From: an uncultured Clostridia bacterium
GTDB lineage: Bacteria > Bacillota > Clostridia > UBA1381
Direction: 5' to 3'
Assembly: GCA_934444735.1 (NCBI GenBank)
Contig: CAKSDE010000015.1
Location: forward strand, 3,656 to 67,655
Length of the DNA stretch: 64,000 nucleotides
Part shown: one piece after another, positions 15,449 to 25,535 of the stretch
Position numbering within the stretch: the first letter of the stretch is position 1
Layout of the letters: each line of letters begins with the position of its first letter
Notes under the pieces: generated by a model
Seen by the model: the letters and a program-made list of their open reading frames with translations, nothing else
Databases searched by the model: none
What the model was told of the DNA's origin: nothing
Translations under genes and position numbers: made by a program

Positions 15449-16363
15449 ATGAAATCTTTAAAAAAGGTATTATGTACGGTTCTGACAACCATACTGTTAA
15501 TTTCTGCTGTTCCTACTATGGCTGACGCCGGTATAACAGTGACAATAGACGGTCGGCAGATAGCTTTTGATGTACCGCCGCAGATAATAAACAACAGAAC
15601 AATGGTTCCCTTAAGAACAATTTTTGAATCTCTCGGCGCAACAGTTGACTGGAACAACGAAACAAAAACGGTTACATCAACCAAAGAGGGAACAACCGTA
15701 AGTTTGACTATCGACAGTCCTGTATTGTATGTCAACGGAAATGCGGTGACGCTTGACACTCCGGCTTGCATTGTAAACAACAGGACTTTAGTTCCGGCAA
15801 GAGCAATTTCAGAGGCATTTAATGCAAACGTTAAATGGGACGTAAACAATAACACGGTATTGATTACAACTGCCAATAACACAGTAAACCAAAATAATCA
15901 ATCTACAAATAACACAAATAATCAATATAATCAAACTACAAATTATTCATCGGCATATCAAAAACTTGCATCACAGCTTATGAAAAAAGGAATAAAAACA
16001 GATTCGGGAGTATATGGTATTCTTGACACGCGAAAAGGTAATATTATATCAATCATCTATGATCCCGAAAAATCATCTATAGGCTTTTCCTTTAGATATA
16101 ATGACAACACTTCCGGAATTACCCTGTTTGTATATAATGATAAGCCTCCCGAGGCTATATGTGTAATGCGTTTAAATGATGGCAGTGACGTTATTTTTAG
16201 CGGCATATATACATCGCCTCAAATAACATTTATTTATTCACCATATCCTGAATTCAATGATAAAACTATTGAATTACTTAATTTATCCTATACAGCCTTT
16301 GACCTTCTTATGCAAGTATACGGTATAGATGTAAAAATAAGCGATTTCGGAATTGCTTATTAA
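15449..16363 (+). CDS. Secreted stalk-domain (copper amine oxidase N-terminal-like) protein
   Basis: The 304-residue product has a signal peptide (about 1-27). A duplicated stalk unit follows (about 30-140; I-I-N-N-R-T-M-V-P-L-R and I-V-N-N-R-T-L-V-P-A-R), then a N/Q/T-rich linker (about 145-170) and a C-terminal domain I do not recognise. Stalk domains occur on many Clostridia wall proteins; no enzyme role is implied. It sits behind leader RNA copy 2. The ATG at 15449 with its own GAAAGGAAG is preferred because the signal peptide begins there. A TTG at 15404, 6 nt after the leader's AAAGGAG, would add 15 basic residues and could be used when the leader is open. Confidence 0.8.
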   Translation: MKSLKKVLCTVLTTILLISAVPTMADAGITVTIDGRQIAFDVPPQIINNRTMVPLRTIFESLGATVDWNNETKTVTSTKEGTTVSLTIDSPVLYVNGNAVTLDTPACIVNNRTLVPARAISEAFNANVKWDVNNNTVLITTANNTVNQNNQSTNNTNNQYNQTTNYSSAYQKLASQLMKKGIKTDSGVYGILDTRKGNIISIIYDPEKSSIGFSFRYNDNTSGITLFVYNDKPPEAICVMRLNDGSDVIFSGIYTSPQITFIYSPYPEFNDKTIELLNLSYTAFDLLMQVYGIDVKISDFGIAY

Positions 16364-16378
16364 AAAGCACATAATAAG

Positions 16379-16410
16379 GGGGGCACATCTGAGATGTGCC
16401 CCCAATTTTT
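16379..16410 (+). terminator. Terminator of the stalk-domain gene
   Basis: GGGGGCACATC (16379-16389) pairs with GATGTGCCCCC (16393-16403), followed by ATTTTTT. It lies between convergent genes. Confidence 0.92.
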
Positions 16411-16412
16411 TC

Positions 16413-17843
16413 TCACTTTATAATCTCTATTCCCTCAGTCTGATTTATCGGCAAATCGCCGCTTTCGATGTCCTTGCAGACTATATTTCCCTTTCCGTTG
16501 CCTCCGAAAACATTTTCCATAAACCTTCCGCATCTCATATTCTCAAAGCGAACATTCTCCACTTCCGTACCGTTAAAATATACGCACGATAAGCCGTCCG
16601 ATTTTGTATTATTCCACTCGATACAGATATGTTCATCATCTTTTAAGGGTTTGCAGTCTTTATCGTATGTAACATTGGAAAATCTTACATTCTCCATACT
16701 GCCCTCGCCGAAGTACACTGCCATAAATCCGTTACCGAAAAGTCTTATGTTATCGAAAGACGAATCCATTATGGTGTTATTTAAAAATACCGCATATCTT
16801 GCATGGGTCATGACATTTGAAACCGATATTCCGAATGTATCGCCCGGCTGCGCTTTTGATGTATTGTACCAATACGACTCGCCGATAAGGATTGCCGCCT
16901 CGCATCTATAGCCTTTTTCACCCGGGATAAGATGTCTTTCATGATATATATTGCCGTCTTTGTCGTTTTTGATAATAAGATCCGGATTCTGCGCAACAGA
17001 TGAGTCATGCTCCGACCACGGTGACGTTTCGATTACGTTATCTATTCTTATATTATATATCTTAAATCCGTCATGGTTTAAAAGTCTTATCAGGGCACAT
17101 CCGCCGACTCCGTATACCATGATGTTTCTTATTGTGATGTTATATATGTCCCCGTCATGCATATTTTCGCCCGATTTACAGTATATCGGATCATCTGTTG
17201 CCAGAAGCGCAATAACATTATCACCGGTGCAGCCTGTTATGTTTTCTATAATAATATCATGCGAACCTTTGAGTACGTCAACGCCGTCCTGGTTCGGTAC
17301 GTTCGATGCGCTTTCAAAGTGAATATTTGAAATATGACTGTACGAAACGGCATATAAAGGCATCGCCCAGTATCTTTGGTTCATCACGGTGATATTATCT
17401 ATCACAAGATGCTCCACATTTCTGAAAAACACCATGCAATTCTCGCTTATATGATGATCGGGGTATTTGGAAACATTTCTTGCAATACCGTTATTTTCGT
17501 AAAACCCGTTGTGATTTCCGCCGTCCAATATCGCCTTTCCTATACCCTTGATTGTAATATCCCTCTGCTTTTTCTCGAATACATTATCCATTCTTGCATT
17601 TTTATTTGCGAACATATTGCAAACCGTATCATCAGCCAATCTCAAATGACAGTTCTGCAAAATAACGGTGCTGCCGTCATAAAGATAAACTGTCTTGGTA
17701 ATGTCCCATATATCTTTTCCGGTTCTTTTGTTTATTTTCGGGATAACTATGCTTTCCCCCGTTTGGCTCGCCTTATCCAATGCGCTCTGAATCATCTCGG
17801 AATCGGTTTTGCAATTTATAAATTCATTAACATCAATATACAT
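16413..17843 (-). CDS. GH28-like right-handed beta-helix enzyme, intracellular
   Basis: The 476-residue protein has no signal peptide. It has the repeating I-x-I/N-I-x-V strands of a pectate-lyase-like right-handed beta-helix. The segment N-Q-D-G-V-D (184-189) and the following T-G-D-N (206-209) align with the N-T-D and D-D sites of family 28 polygalacturonases, but the second Asp pair and the G-H-G motif look altered (G-V-G-G). It may be a divergent GH28-type enzyme acting on imported oligosaccharides, or a related lyase-fold protein. It has its own promoter and borders the polysaccharide operon. An AAAGGAG site precedes the ATG. Confidence 0.72.
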   Translation of the reverse strand: MYIDVNEFINCKTDSEMIQSALDKASQTGESIVIPKINKRTGKDIWDITKTVYLYDGSTVILQNCHLRLADDTVCNMFANKNARMDNVFEKKQRDITIKGIGKAILDGGNHNGFYENNGIARNVSKYPDHHISENCMVFFRNVEHLVIDNITVMNQRYWAMPLYAVSYSHISNIHFESASNVPNQDGVDVLKGSHDIIIENITGCTGDNVIALLATDDPIYCKSGENMHDGDIYNITIRNIMVYGVGGCALIRLLNHDGFKIYNIRIDNVIETSPWSEHDSSVAQNPDLIIKNDKDGNIYHERHLIPGEKGYRCEAAILIGESYWYNTSKAQPGDTFGISVSNVMTHARYAVFLNNTIMDSSFDNIRLFGNGFMAVYFGEGSMENVRFSNVTYDKDCKPLKDDEHICIEWNNTKSDGLSCVYFNGTEVENVRFENMRCGRFMENVFGGNGKGNIVCKDIESGDLPINQTEGIEIIK

Positions 17844-17877
17844 ATAATTTCTCCTTTTGTCATTTTTGTCCAGAGTA

Positions 17878-17906
17878 ATTATATATTACTTTTTAACCCC
17901 TGTCAA
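17878..17906 (-). promoter_or_regulatory. Promoter of the GH28-like gene
   Basis: On the minus strand TTGACA (17906-17901) and TATAAT (17883-17878), both consensus, with a 17-bp spacer. Confidence 0.88.
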
Positions 17907-17947
17907 CCCCCAATTATTCGAAAACCGGATTATTTTCCGCACAAAAA

Positions 17948-17987
17948 GAACTGTCACGCGAAACGGTTTTATTTCGCGTGACAGTTC
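17948..17987 (-). terminator. Terminator of the seven-gene secreted-protein operon
   Basis: GAACTGTCACGCGAAA (17948-17963) pairs perfectly over 16 bp with TTTCGCGTGACAGTTC (17972-17987). On the minus strand a U run follows. Confidence 0.92.
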
Positions 17988-17995
17988 GATAGATT

Positions 17996-20900
17996 TTATC
18001 TTGCAAATACTACTTTTTCAGATAATATCGGGATCATGTTATCCAAAGAATCCCATGCATAAAATTCAAGATTTCCTCCTGCAGCAGCTCCCTTAAAGTA
18101 AGCACTTATAGTCATATTCTGCGCTTTACCCGCATCAATCGTCTTTTTAAGCGAGCGCATATCAACCAGTCTGCCGTCTGTCCCCTTAACCGCAACCGCA
18201 ACAGTGAATGTCACGCTTGCATTTGAAGTATTGTCCGCTGTAAATGTAATCTCATTCATCAGCTTATCATAGCTGATATTTTTGATATTCAGCTCACCCG
18301 ATGTTGTAAATCTGTTTGTGTTCTGCGATACAAATTCCCCTGCAAAGCGCCTTGATATACTTACGCCTTTAACTCTCCAGTAATACTCGGTATTTTCCTC
18401 AAGTCCGCTCACTTGCGCAACATTATATGCAGTTTCACCCGTTGCAACCACATTCAAAAATGCTGAATCCTTTGCAACTTCATATATATACTTATCCGCA
18501 AACGGAGCATTATTCCAAACAAGCTTTGCCGTACTTCCCGCAACATTCGTACCATCTGCCGGATAGGAAAGCGTAAATTTCTTTAAGTCCTCCGACGGCT
18601 CATAGCCCTCGCCCAAGCTCCAATATGTTATATCGGTATTTGAGTCCGGCACTTCCGCCGTTATACTGTTTACGCTCTTTTTTGACGCAACAACTCTGTA
18701 ATCCCTGTCTGCCACATCAACAAACACGGCAGCATCTTTAATTTCCGCATTATTCTTGACTGTTCCGTTCAGCAGGCTATATAATGACGTACGTTTTCCT
18801 TTAAAAACAGCATCGGACGTGTTATTGTACAATACATTGTTCTTAACTGTTGAGTTTCTGTTATAGCTTTTGTCATCTCTTAATCTCTTAAAATTCTCAA
18901 TCATCTTTGGGAAAGTATTCCACATAGCCGGATACCAGTCCGAATCGGCAATATAATACGCATTGTCCACATTTTCAGTCGCCTCTGTAAAGGACTGGAA
19001 TGCCGTCTTGTTAAAGAAATTACTTGTATCACTTTCATCATACGCTGAAGGGATATTATCGCCGTCCTGTATATATACACCATACATTGTGTCTATAAAT
19101 ATGTTGTGATCCACATTATTATCGCACCCGCCGTTGATTTGTACACCTATCGTTCTGTTGGTGTTATTCATATCAACGATATTCCCCGTAAAGCTATTTC
19201 CGCTGTGCATATCGTCCCAGAACATAGCCGAAACATAACACTCTCCCACCAATGTACTGCCCAGATCGTGGAAATAGTTATTTTCAACGCTCGTACCGTA
19301 ATTTGAGAAGCTTCTTCCTGCATATACAGCACCTGCATCTGTCGTTTCATTTACGGTGTTATAAATTTCATTATGCCGTATAATATGCGAATTTCCTGCA
19401 AATCTTATCGCCGAGTTCGGTATATCATGGAAGATATTATTCTCGACGATAGTTCCCACACCGTCAAGTCTGATACCGCCGTAAGCGTTATTTCCGGTAT
19501 CTCTATTAATATCTGAAATGATACAATCGGAAATCACAACATTACCCGATGTGAGCGTCGATCTTTCTCCGCAGTTTACACGGATCGCACTGAAGCCGAC
19601 ATTATACATCTCGCAGCCCTTAATATTTATATTACTCGAACCGACCGCTACAACAGCTTCCGTTCCGATATCATGTATCTTACAATTTGTAATATTTATA
19701 TTTTTAGCGCCGTTTAAGATTGCAATTCCGTTTCCTGCTGTATTTGTGATGTGCGAAACGGACGGATCTGCCGCATTTTCGGCAAATTCGATTCCGTCAA
19801 AGTTAATATACTCGGCACCGTCAATATTTATGAAATTATCTTTTAACGTTGCAATCTCAAACTTATCCTTTTGTGTAAGTGTATAAGGCGGGTAATAATA
19901 AAGCATCATATTATCCGAATCCACAAACCATTCACCCGGTCTGTCAAGTTCCGATGCCGCATTTACAATTGCAATTCTCTTGTCCGACTTTACACCGTAG
20001 TATGTATATGTGCTTAATTTTATATTTTTCGATGCGGCGTCTACAGACTCAACCTTAGCCCATTCACTGTGCCAGTCATATCTCATATAGCCTTCAACAT
20101 ACATTTTATCGGTACAGTTCGAAAGACGTGCCGCAATCTCATCTGTCATATTATTAATCGCCAAGGTTGCTCCGCCTGCCGACTGAGTTTTTTCCGAGAT
20201 GTTTCCGCCTTCGTTTATAACGTTTATGGTTTCATACCCCACATCAGGCCATCTTGCAATGTTTTGCACAGCTCCGTTTAAATATATCCCCATAGGCTTT
20301 CCTGTTGCGCCCACATCAACCTTATCCGCAAATTTAACGATAGATTGGTCAATTCCGTAATCTTTAAGGTTAAGCACTATCAGTTTGTCCCGAACACCCT
20401 CTTGAAATTTGGGCAAAACCGCAGTATCGCTTATTTTCTTAAAGTCTGCGGTATCAACAGATGTTGTACCGTAAATTCTGACCTTTTCGCCCTCTGCCGC
20501 ACGGTATGTTATCGGATACTCAGCACTGCCACTATCCAATGAGTCAAAGTTCAGTCCGGACGAGAGAGTGTAATCTCCGCCTCTTATTATAACCTCTACC
20601 GCATAGTTTCTGTCTTTTCCTCTTAAATAATTTTTTGCTCCCTCAATAGTTGCAAACGGCTTTGCGCTTGTACCGTCTGCCGTTTTATCGTTTCCTCTTT
20701 TTGATACATATATCTTTTTTTCCGCACATATTTCTCTTGTTGCGCTCTTATTCCCGTCTTTTACATAAAGAAGATATGTTTCGTCCTCATTGAAATTGTC
20801 TATTGTAAAGGTATCGGTATATCTTTTCGCCAACCCCGATTGAACTACATTACAATAGTTAACTACGTCGGAAAAAGTCGCATCTGTTGCCGAATTGAGA

Positions 20901-21109
20901 TCGCTTACCGTTTTTCCCGGATTTAAAAGAAATATATTAATCTTTCTTCCCGTAGCCGAAGCGTATCCCGTAACCGTAATCTTGCTTCCCGAAAGCTTTG
21001 CAGAATCCAGAAAATTTTCCTCTGCGGCAAACACAATACCCGTATTTAAAAGCAATGTCAATGATGTAATCAAGCTCAGCCAAAAATTTCTTTTGCCGTT
21101 CTTTTTCAT
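17996..21109 (-). CDS. Secreted GH141-like beta-helix protein with Fn3 domain
   Basis: The 1037-residue protein has a signal peptide (about 1-28) and an N-terminal Ig-like module (about 35-125) related to that of the SLH protein at 28.4 kb. A large parallel beta-helix region follows (about 130-800), with the start I-Y-V-S-K-R-G-N-D and P-I-T-Y-R-A-A-E-G-E-K, an A-R-W-P-D-V-G-Y motif and P-G-E-W-F-V-D. This order matches family GH141 and relatives (fucosidase and xylanase activities are known there). An Fn3 domain (about 840-920) and the shared C-terminal domain ending F-Y-A-W-D-S-L-D-N-M-I-P follow. Last gene of the operon. The ATG at 21109 is chosen over a TTG at 21130. Confidence 0.75.
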   Translation of the reverse strand: MKKNGKRNFWLSLITSLTLLLNTGIVFAAEENFLDSAKLSGSKITVTGYASATGRKINIFLLNPGKTVSDLNSATDATFSDVVNYCNVVQSGLAKRYTDTFTIDNFNEDETYLLYVKDGNKSATREICAEKKIYVSKRGNDKTADGTSAKPFATIEGAKNYLRGKDRNYAVEVIIRGGDYTLSSGLNFDSLDSGSAEYPITYRAAEGEKVRIYGTTSVDTADFKKISDTAVLPKFQEGVRDKLIVLNLKDYGIDQSIVKFADKVDVGATGKPMGIYLNGAVQNIARWPDVGYETINVINEGGNISEKTQSAGGATLAINNMTDEIAARLSNCTDKMYVEGYMRYDWHSEWAKVESVDAASKNIKLSTYTYYGVKSDKRIAIVNAASELDRPGEWFVDSDNMMLYYYPPYTLTQKDKFEIATLKDNFINIDGAEYINFDGIEFAENAADPSVSHITNTAGNGIAILNGAKNINITNCKIHDIGTEAVVAVGSSNINIKGCEMYNVGFSAIRVNCGERSTLTSGNVVISDCIISDINRDTGNNAYGGIRLDGVGTIVENNIFHDIPNSAIRFAGNSHIIRHNEIYNTVNETTDAGAVYAGRSFSNYGTSVENNYFHDLGSTLVGECYVSAMFWDDMHSGNSFTGNIVDMNNTNRTIGVQINGGCDNNVDHNIFIDTMYGVYIQDGDNIPSAYDESDTSNFFNKTAFQSFTEATENVDNAYYIADSDWYPAMWNTFPKMIENFKRLRDDKSYNRNSTVKNNVLYNNTSDAVFKGKRTSLYSLLNGTVKNNAEIKDAAVFVDVADRDYRVVASKKSVNSITAEVPDSNTDITYWSLGEGYEPSEDLKKFTLSYPADGTNVAGSTAKLVWNNAPFADKYIYEVAKDSAFLNVVATGETAYNVAQVSGLEENTEYYWRVKGVSISRRFAGEFVSQNTNRFTTSGELNIKNISYDKLMNEITFTADNTSNASVTFTVAVAVKGTDGRLVDMRSLKKTIDAGKAQNMTISAYFKGAAAGGNLEFYAWDSLDNMIPILSEKVVFAR

Positions 21110-21152
21110 AAAACAAAATGCTCCTCTCAATTTAATATTTTTTTATAAGCTT

Positions 21153-21182
21153 GCCCGACGAAAATCGGTATTTTCGCCGGGC
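21153..21182 (-). other. Intercistronic hairpin
   Basis: GCCCGACGAAAAT (21153-21165) pairs with ATTTTCGCCGGGC (21170-21182), with one mismatch. There is no U run on the minus strand, so it is more likely an mRNA-stabilising or processing hairpin than a terminator. Confidence 0.6.
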
Positions 21183-21209
21183 AAAACCGCCTCTTTTATA
21201 AATTCTGTC

Positions 21210-24200
21210 TTACTTAAGCATATTCGGATAAACGCTGTCGTCAACCAATTCATATTTTATATTTGAAAGGTTAAGAACTCCGCCGTCGCTTGCCGTAAAC
21301 CTTACAGCCAGTCTGCCGATATAATCTGCCGCAACAAACTTGAACGTTCCCAGCTCTACATATCCTTCTTCGCCTTGTGAAAGATCGATCGTCGTTTCGT
21401 AATCTCCGCCGTAGCCGAACACATGAACCGCAACGTTCTTATCTCCATCCGGCTGTGGAACATGATAGTACGAAACTCTGTAAAGCTTACCGTTACCATT
21501 TGCTCCCGAGCTCATTGACCATGTAGCATATGCGTCCTTCAACGAAGTCATTCTGACTCTTGACCCGTTCTCTCCCGTCTTTGAGTAATTGGTAGACCAT
21601 TCACCGATTTCGGTATACTCATCGCTATTAATATCCAGAGTATCTCCATCCTCATCTTTATGGTTTACCTGCTTCTTGATTTCTTCGCTCATCTCATATA
21701 CACCTGTCGGAATATTGTCTGCCTGCTTGATCTCGATGCCGTTTCCGGCTCTCGGAGCGTGCACAGCAAACATTCCCGGCTTATAGTTAGGCTCTGTTTT
21801 ATCAAGATAGTCGAATATGGTTTCGCCGTTTAACTTAAATACCATGTTTATTCCGTTTTGCGTCGTTATCGCACCAAACTCAACATCATACCACTCTCCG
21901 GCTTTCATTTTGCCGTTATTCGGAGCTGTCTGATAGATCTTTCCATGCTTTTGCAGCTCAAATATATCCGATTTTACAAGGATATAGTATGCATCTTGAG
22001 CGTAGAGAGCCTGCGCTATTTCGGCAGCTCTCAAACCGTATGCAATCCACGTTCCGTCCAAAGAATCAATCTTGGTTTTAAAGCACATTATATTGTAGTT
22101 TGAAAGTGTTTCATTCAAGGAAAGCTCTGTCGTGTCGCCGTCAACATCTAATCTTATAGCGCCGTCACTTGATGTAATCTTCGACATAGAGTTGTTTACA
22201 ACCCATGGGCTGTTCGCTTTCAAGTTAAGCGTCGTATAACCGACATTTGTAAACGCCTCTATGCTCTTTAAGAAGTTATTCAGCGTATATGCTGCGATAT
22301 CAACCTGTGCCTGAACACCTTGAGTAAGATTTGCAACCTTTTCCGCCTCGTCAATCTGCTTTTTGATCTCCGCCTTTGTACCTACAGCAGATTGTCCGGC
22401 TTCGTTGCCTTCGTTTACCTTATCCATCATCGCGTACGCTTTTTGGATTCTGTCATTTAAAACCGATTTATCCAAAGTATCAAATTCCGCTGTTGTAAAG
22501 CTTCTCACACCGTTTACACATTCAACGCTCTTTCTGTATTTTCTCGAATCGTTAAGTGAATAAACCTTCCAGTAATATGTTTTATTATTTTCGAGCCCCT
22601 CTAAAGAAGCACTGTTATAATGAGTTGTCTCATCTATCAGAATATTATTAAATTCCGGATCGGTGCTGACCACATATCTGTAATCATCTGCCAAAGACGC
22701 TTTTGTCCATGCCAGAAATGCTGTTTTAGTTTCAATATTTGTCGCCTTATCTTCAGGGTATGTACTTCTTATTTTCAATTTTTCATAATTCGGCAGATAA
22801 TCGCCCTGAATACCGATGCTGTCTATATCGAAATCTTCATCAAGAACCCCGTCGGGTATATCATATTTTTCCTTTGCCTCTTTGGTTACTCTGTAATCAA
22901 GATTTTCCGGATCCACAAATACCGAATAATCCTTTCCGGCTTTTATATTATTCCTGATATCCGCATCCTCCTGCATTGCAGTGGTGAGCTTCGTCTGTAT
23001 ACAATCCACCGTAAAGTTATCGGCAATCAAGTTTTCAAGCTTTGGTTTGTAGCCGTTAGCTCTTACTCTGTCTAAAAGTGTGGACATCTGAGGATATTTC
23101 GCAACCCATTCTGCCGAATTGTACGGCACTGTAGCAAGTTGCAAGGTAGACTGTATATACGTTATCCAATCCCTATTGTCTCTCGCATCTCGAGAATCAC
23201 CCTGAAAATCTATTTCCCCGGCAACAAACGTATTTCCTTTTACGATATTATCCACGCCGGCACCAACCTGAATACCTGCACTTCTTCTGTAGTTATTCAT
23301 AACCGCAATATTATTGGAAAATTCTCCGCCTGACTGATAGTCATCCCAAAATGTTGCTAACGAAAGGTAATCATTATGTGAGTAATCCGGTCCGATATCA
23401 TGGAAGAAGTTATGCTTTATAACCGTGCCGTATTCCGCCCAGCTTCTGCCGGAATATATTGCGCCGGCGTCAACCGTCTGAGTTACAACATCATAAAATT
23501 CATTATTGAATATCTGATGCCCGTTTCCACCGTATCTTATACCGTTGTTCTCACAATTATGAATAAGGTTATTTTTAATTGTTACATCGACCGTATTTTT
23601 TGAAAGAATTATACCGCCGTATGCATTATTTCCGGTATTGCGGCACGGATTTGAAATATCGCAGTTTTTAATTACAACATTACTCGGAGTAAGTGTATTC
23701 CTGTTGCCGCAATTATCGCAATAGATGCCGTCCCAGCCTGTATTATATATTACACAGCCGTCAATCGTTACATTTTTTGTTTCAATATATATTCCGTGCA
23801 TACCGATATGCGAAAGAGTACAATTCTTTATCGTTATATCCGACGAAGAACCGGAAATATATATTCCGTTTCCGCCCTTTGTATTAAAGCTGCGCACCTG
23901 AGGATCGTCTGCATTCGTCGTCAGCCCCACACCCTCTATCGTTACATATTTTGCACCGTTAAAGGATATAAAGTTTGAATCAAAGGTTGCAATCTCAAAT
24001 CTGTCCTCTTTTGTCAGTTCATAAGGAGGATAGTAGTACATTGTCATAGTTTTTGCATCCATATACCACTCTCCCGGCACATCTATCTCCTCTAAAAGAT
24101 TCACTGCCGCCCAAAGCGAGCCTTTTTTAATACCGTATTGTGTATGTGTCTGCATATTTATGGCGTTATTTTCTGTATCAATATCCTTAACCTTTGCCCA

Positions 24201-25520
24201 TTCTCCGTGGAAAAAGAAACCAAGATACCCTTCCAGATACATGTCGGTCGCTTCTGTCCAGCGTGACGGTCTGTTTCCGGTATAATATATCGTTCCTGCC
24301 TGAGTCGGATTTTCTCGCGGAGTACCTCCCGGCTCGCAGTCGGTTATAGTATTATATCCCGAATTCGGCCATCTTGCAATACTTTGTTCATTTCCGTTTA
24401 ATGTAACAAACGGAGCTTTAACACGTTCACCGATATTGGTATGATTAGCCGTAAAATTCACTATCTTTTCAGGGATCCCCTGTTCTTTCAAATTTATCTG
24501 AACAACTTTATCCCTTACACTTTCATCAAGTTTTTCACCTATCTTTTTATCAACCGGTCTGAATTTTGAAGTATCGAGCCTTGTCGCGCCGGTAAAAACC
24601 ACTTTTTCACCCTCTGCCGCAACATAACGTATCGGCGCTTTTTTCGTTCCCGAATCACCCACGTCAAAGTTTATTGTATGTTCCATTTGATATTCGCCGC
24701 CCAAAAGCACGACATCTATCGGTGCTCCCATACGCTTTGCCTTTTTTGCCGCGCGCTTTGCGTCGTCAAGTCCGATATATGGATGCTCTCTTGTTCCGTC
24801 TGCCTCTGCGGCTTTTCCTGTCGGCGCGGCATAAATTACTATTGTTTCCTTTGTGTTATCTGCTGCTGTCTTAATCTCGTAATTGACGTTACCGTATCTG
24901 AAAATCTCGAGATTGTCGAAATAGGCATTCACATTACACCCTTCAAAACCAATCTTGCCGTCCGAAATAGAATCATCCTTATGATCAATCACAGTTTTTC
25001 CGTCAATATCAACCGTTATCTGGTTGTTTACAAGAGTGATGTTCACCCTATGATCTTTTGAATAGGTAATATCCGCATCAGCGGCTGCAACTGCCACGTG
25101 CGAACCGCCCTTTACCTTTTTTAAAAGCTTTACTTTGCCTGAGCCTGCATAAAACCGCAACTTATATGCCGTCTGATCGTCTTGTATACGAAACATTATT
25201 CCTGCATAGCTGCCGTCTTTGATGTTCATATCAAAAGTTATTTCATCGTTATCAACACTCATGCTCTTATTTACTATCTCGCTAACAACACCGACATCTC
25301 TTGTATTATTAAGAGTAAGCTTGCCGTCCGATACCTGAAATCCTCTTCCCGACGAAACCTGCCACGAATCTGAACCCTTTGAAAAATCATCGGCAAAGAG
25401 CACCTTTCTGCTTACCTGCTCCGTAGCCGTATCTGCGGTATTTACGCTTTCAGCGAAGGAGGGGAACTGTGACAAAGCCAGAAATGAGGCAATCACTAAC
25501 GATATAACTCTTTTCTTCAT
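21210..25520 (-). CDS. Large secreted multidomain GH141-like beta-helix protein
   Basis: The 1436-residue protein has a signal peptide (about 1-23) and a LamG/DUF1080-like beta-sandwich (about 40-215, ending Y-F-D-N-L-E-I-F). A GH141-like beta-helix (about 225-900) repeats the marks of its downstream paralogue: A-A-E-G-E-K, A-R-W-P-N-S-G-Y, P-G-E-W-Y-M-D, Y-Y-Y-P-P-Y. An Fn3 domain (about 950-1040) and a helical spacer (about 1045-1120) follow. A second LamG-like domain and a C-terminal carbohydrate-binding-like sandwich complete the protein. It probably attacks a complex plant or host glycan outside the cell; the substrate cannot be read from sequence. It starts 15 bp after the preceding gene in a tight operon. 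Confidence 0.75.
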   Translation of the reverse strand: MKKRVISLVIASFLALSQFPSFAESVNTADTATEQVSRKVLFADDFSKGSDSWQVSSGRGFQVSDGKLTLNNTRDVGVVSEIVNKSMSVDNDEITFDMNIKDGSYAGIMFRIQDDQTAYKLRFYAGSGKVKLLKKVKGGSHVAVAAADADITYSKDHRVNITLVNNQITVDIDGKTVIDHKDDSISDGKIGFEGCNVNAYFDNLEIFRYGNVNYEIKTAADNTKETIVIYAAPTGKAAEADGTREHPYIGLDDAKRAAKKAKRMGAPIDVVLLGGEYQMEHTINFDVGDSGTKKAPIRYVAAEGEKVVFTGATRLDTSKFRPVDKKIGEKLDESVRDKVVQINLKEQGIPEKIVNFTANHTNIGERVKAPFVTLNGNEQSIARWPNSGYNTITDCEPGGTPRENPTQAGTIYYTGNRPSRWTEATDMYLEGYLGFFFHGEWAKVKDIDTENNAINMQTHTQYGIKKGSLWAAVNLLEEIDVPGEWYMDAKTMTMYYYPPYELTKEDRFEIATFDSNFISFNGAKYVTIEGVGLTTNADDPQVRSFNTKGGNGIYISGSSSDITIKNCTLSHIGMHGIYIETKNVTIDGCVIYNTGWDGIYCDNCGNRNTLTPSNVVIKNCDISNPCRNTGNNAYGGIILSKNTVDVTIKNNLIHNCENNGIRYGGNGHQIFNNEFYDVVTQTVDAGAIYSGRSWAEYGTVIKHNFFHDIGPDYSHNDYLSLATFWDDYQSGGEFSNNIAVMNNYRRSAGIQVGAGVDNIVKGNTFVAGEIDFQGDSRDARDNRDWITYIQSTLQLATVPYNSAEWVAKYPQMSTLLDRVRANGYKPKLENLIADNFTVDCIQTKLTTAMQEDADIRNNIKAGKDYSVFVDPENLDYRVTKEAKEKYDIPDGVLDEDFDIDSIGIQGDYLPNYEKLKIRSTYPEDKATNIETKTAFLAWTKASLADDYRYVVSTDPEFNNILIDETTHYNSASLEGLENNKTYYWKVYSLNDSRKYRKSVECVNGVRSFTTAEFDTLDKSVLNDRIQKAYAMMDKVNEGNEAGQSAVGTKAEIKKQIDEAEKVANLTQGVQAQVDIAAYTLNNFLKSIEAFTNVGYTTLNLKANSPWVVNNSMSKITSSDGAIRLDVDGDTTELSLNETLSNYNIMCFKTKIDSLDGTWIAYGLRAAEIAQALYAQDAYYILVKSDIFELQKHGKIYQTAPNNGKMKAGEWYDVEFGAITTQNGINMVFKLNGETIFDYLDKTEPNYKPGMFAVHAPRAGNGIEIKQADNIPTGVYEMSEEIKKQVNHKDEDGDTLDINSDEYTEIGEWSTNYSKTGENGSRVRMTSLKDAYATWSMSSGANGNGKLYRVSYYHVPQPDGDKNVAVHVFGYGGDYETTIDLSQGEEGYVELGTFKFVAADYIGRLAVRFTASDGGVLNLSNIKYELVDDSVYPNMLK

Positions 25521-25535
25521 TTACATTCCTCCTTT

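Noticed and set aside
15208..15882. 224-codon minus-strand frame over leader copy 2 and the stalk gene
   Set aside because: It is antisense to a well-supported gene and a structured RNA, with no ribosome binding site or recognisable protein pattern.
24674..25061. Plus-strand open frames inside the 21.2-25.5 kb gene
   Set aside because: All are antisense shadows without ribosome binding sites; the minus-strand protein is clearly the real product.
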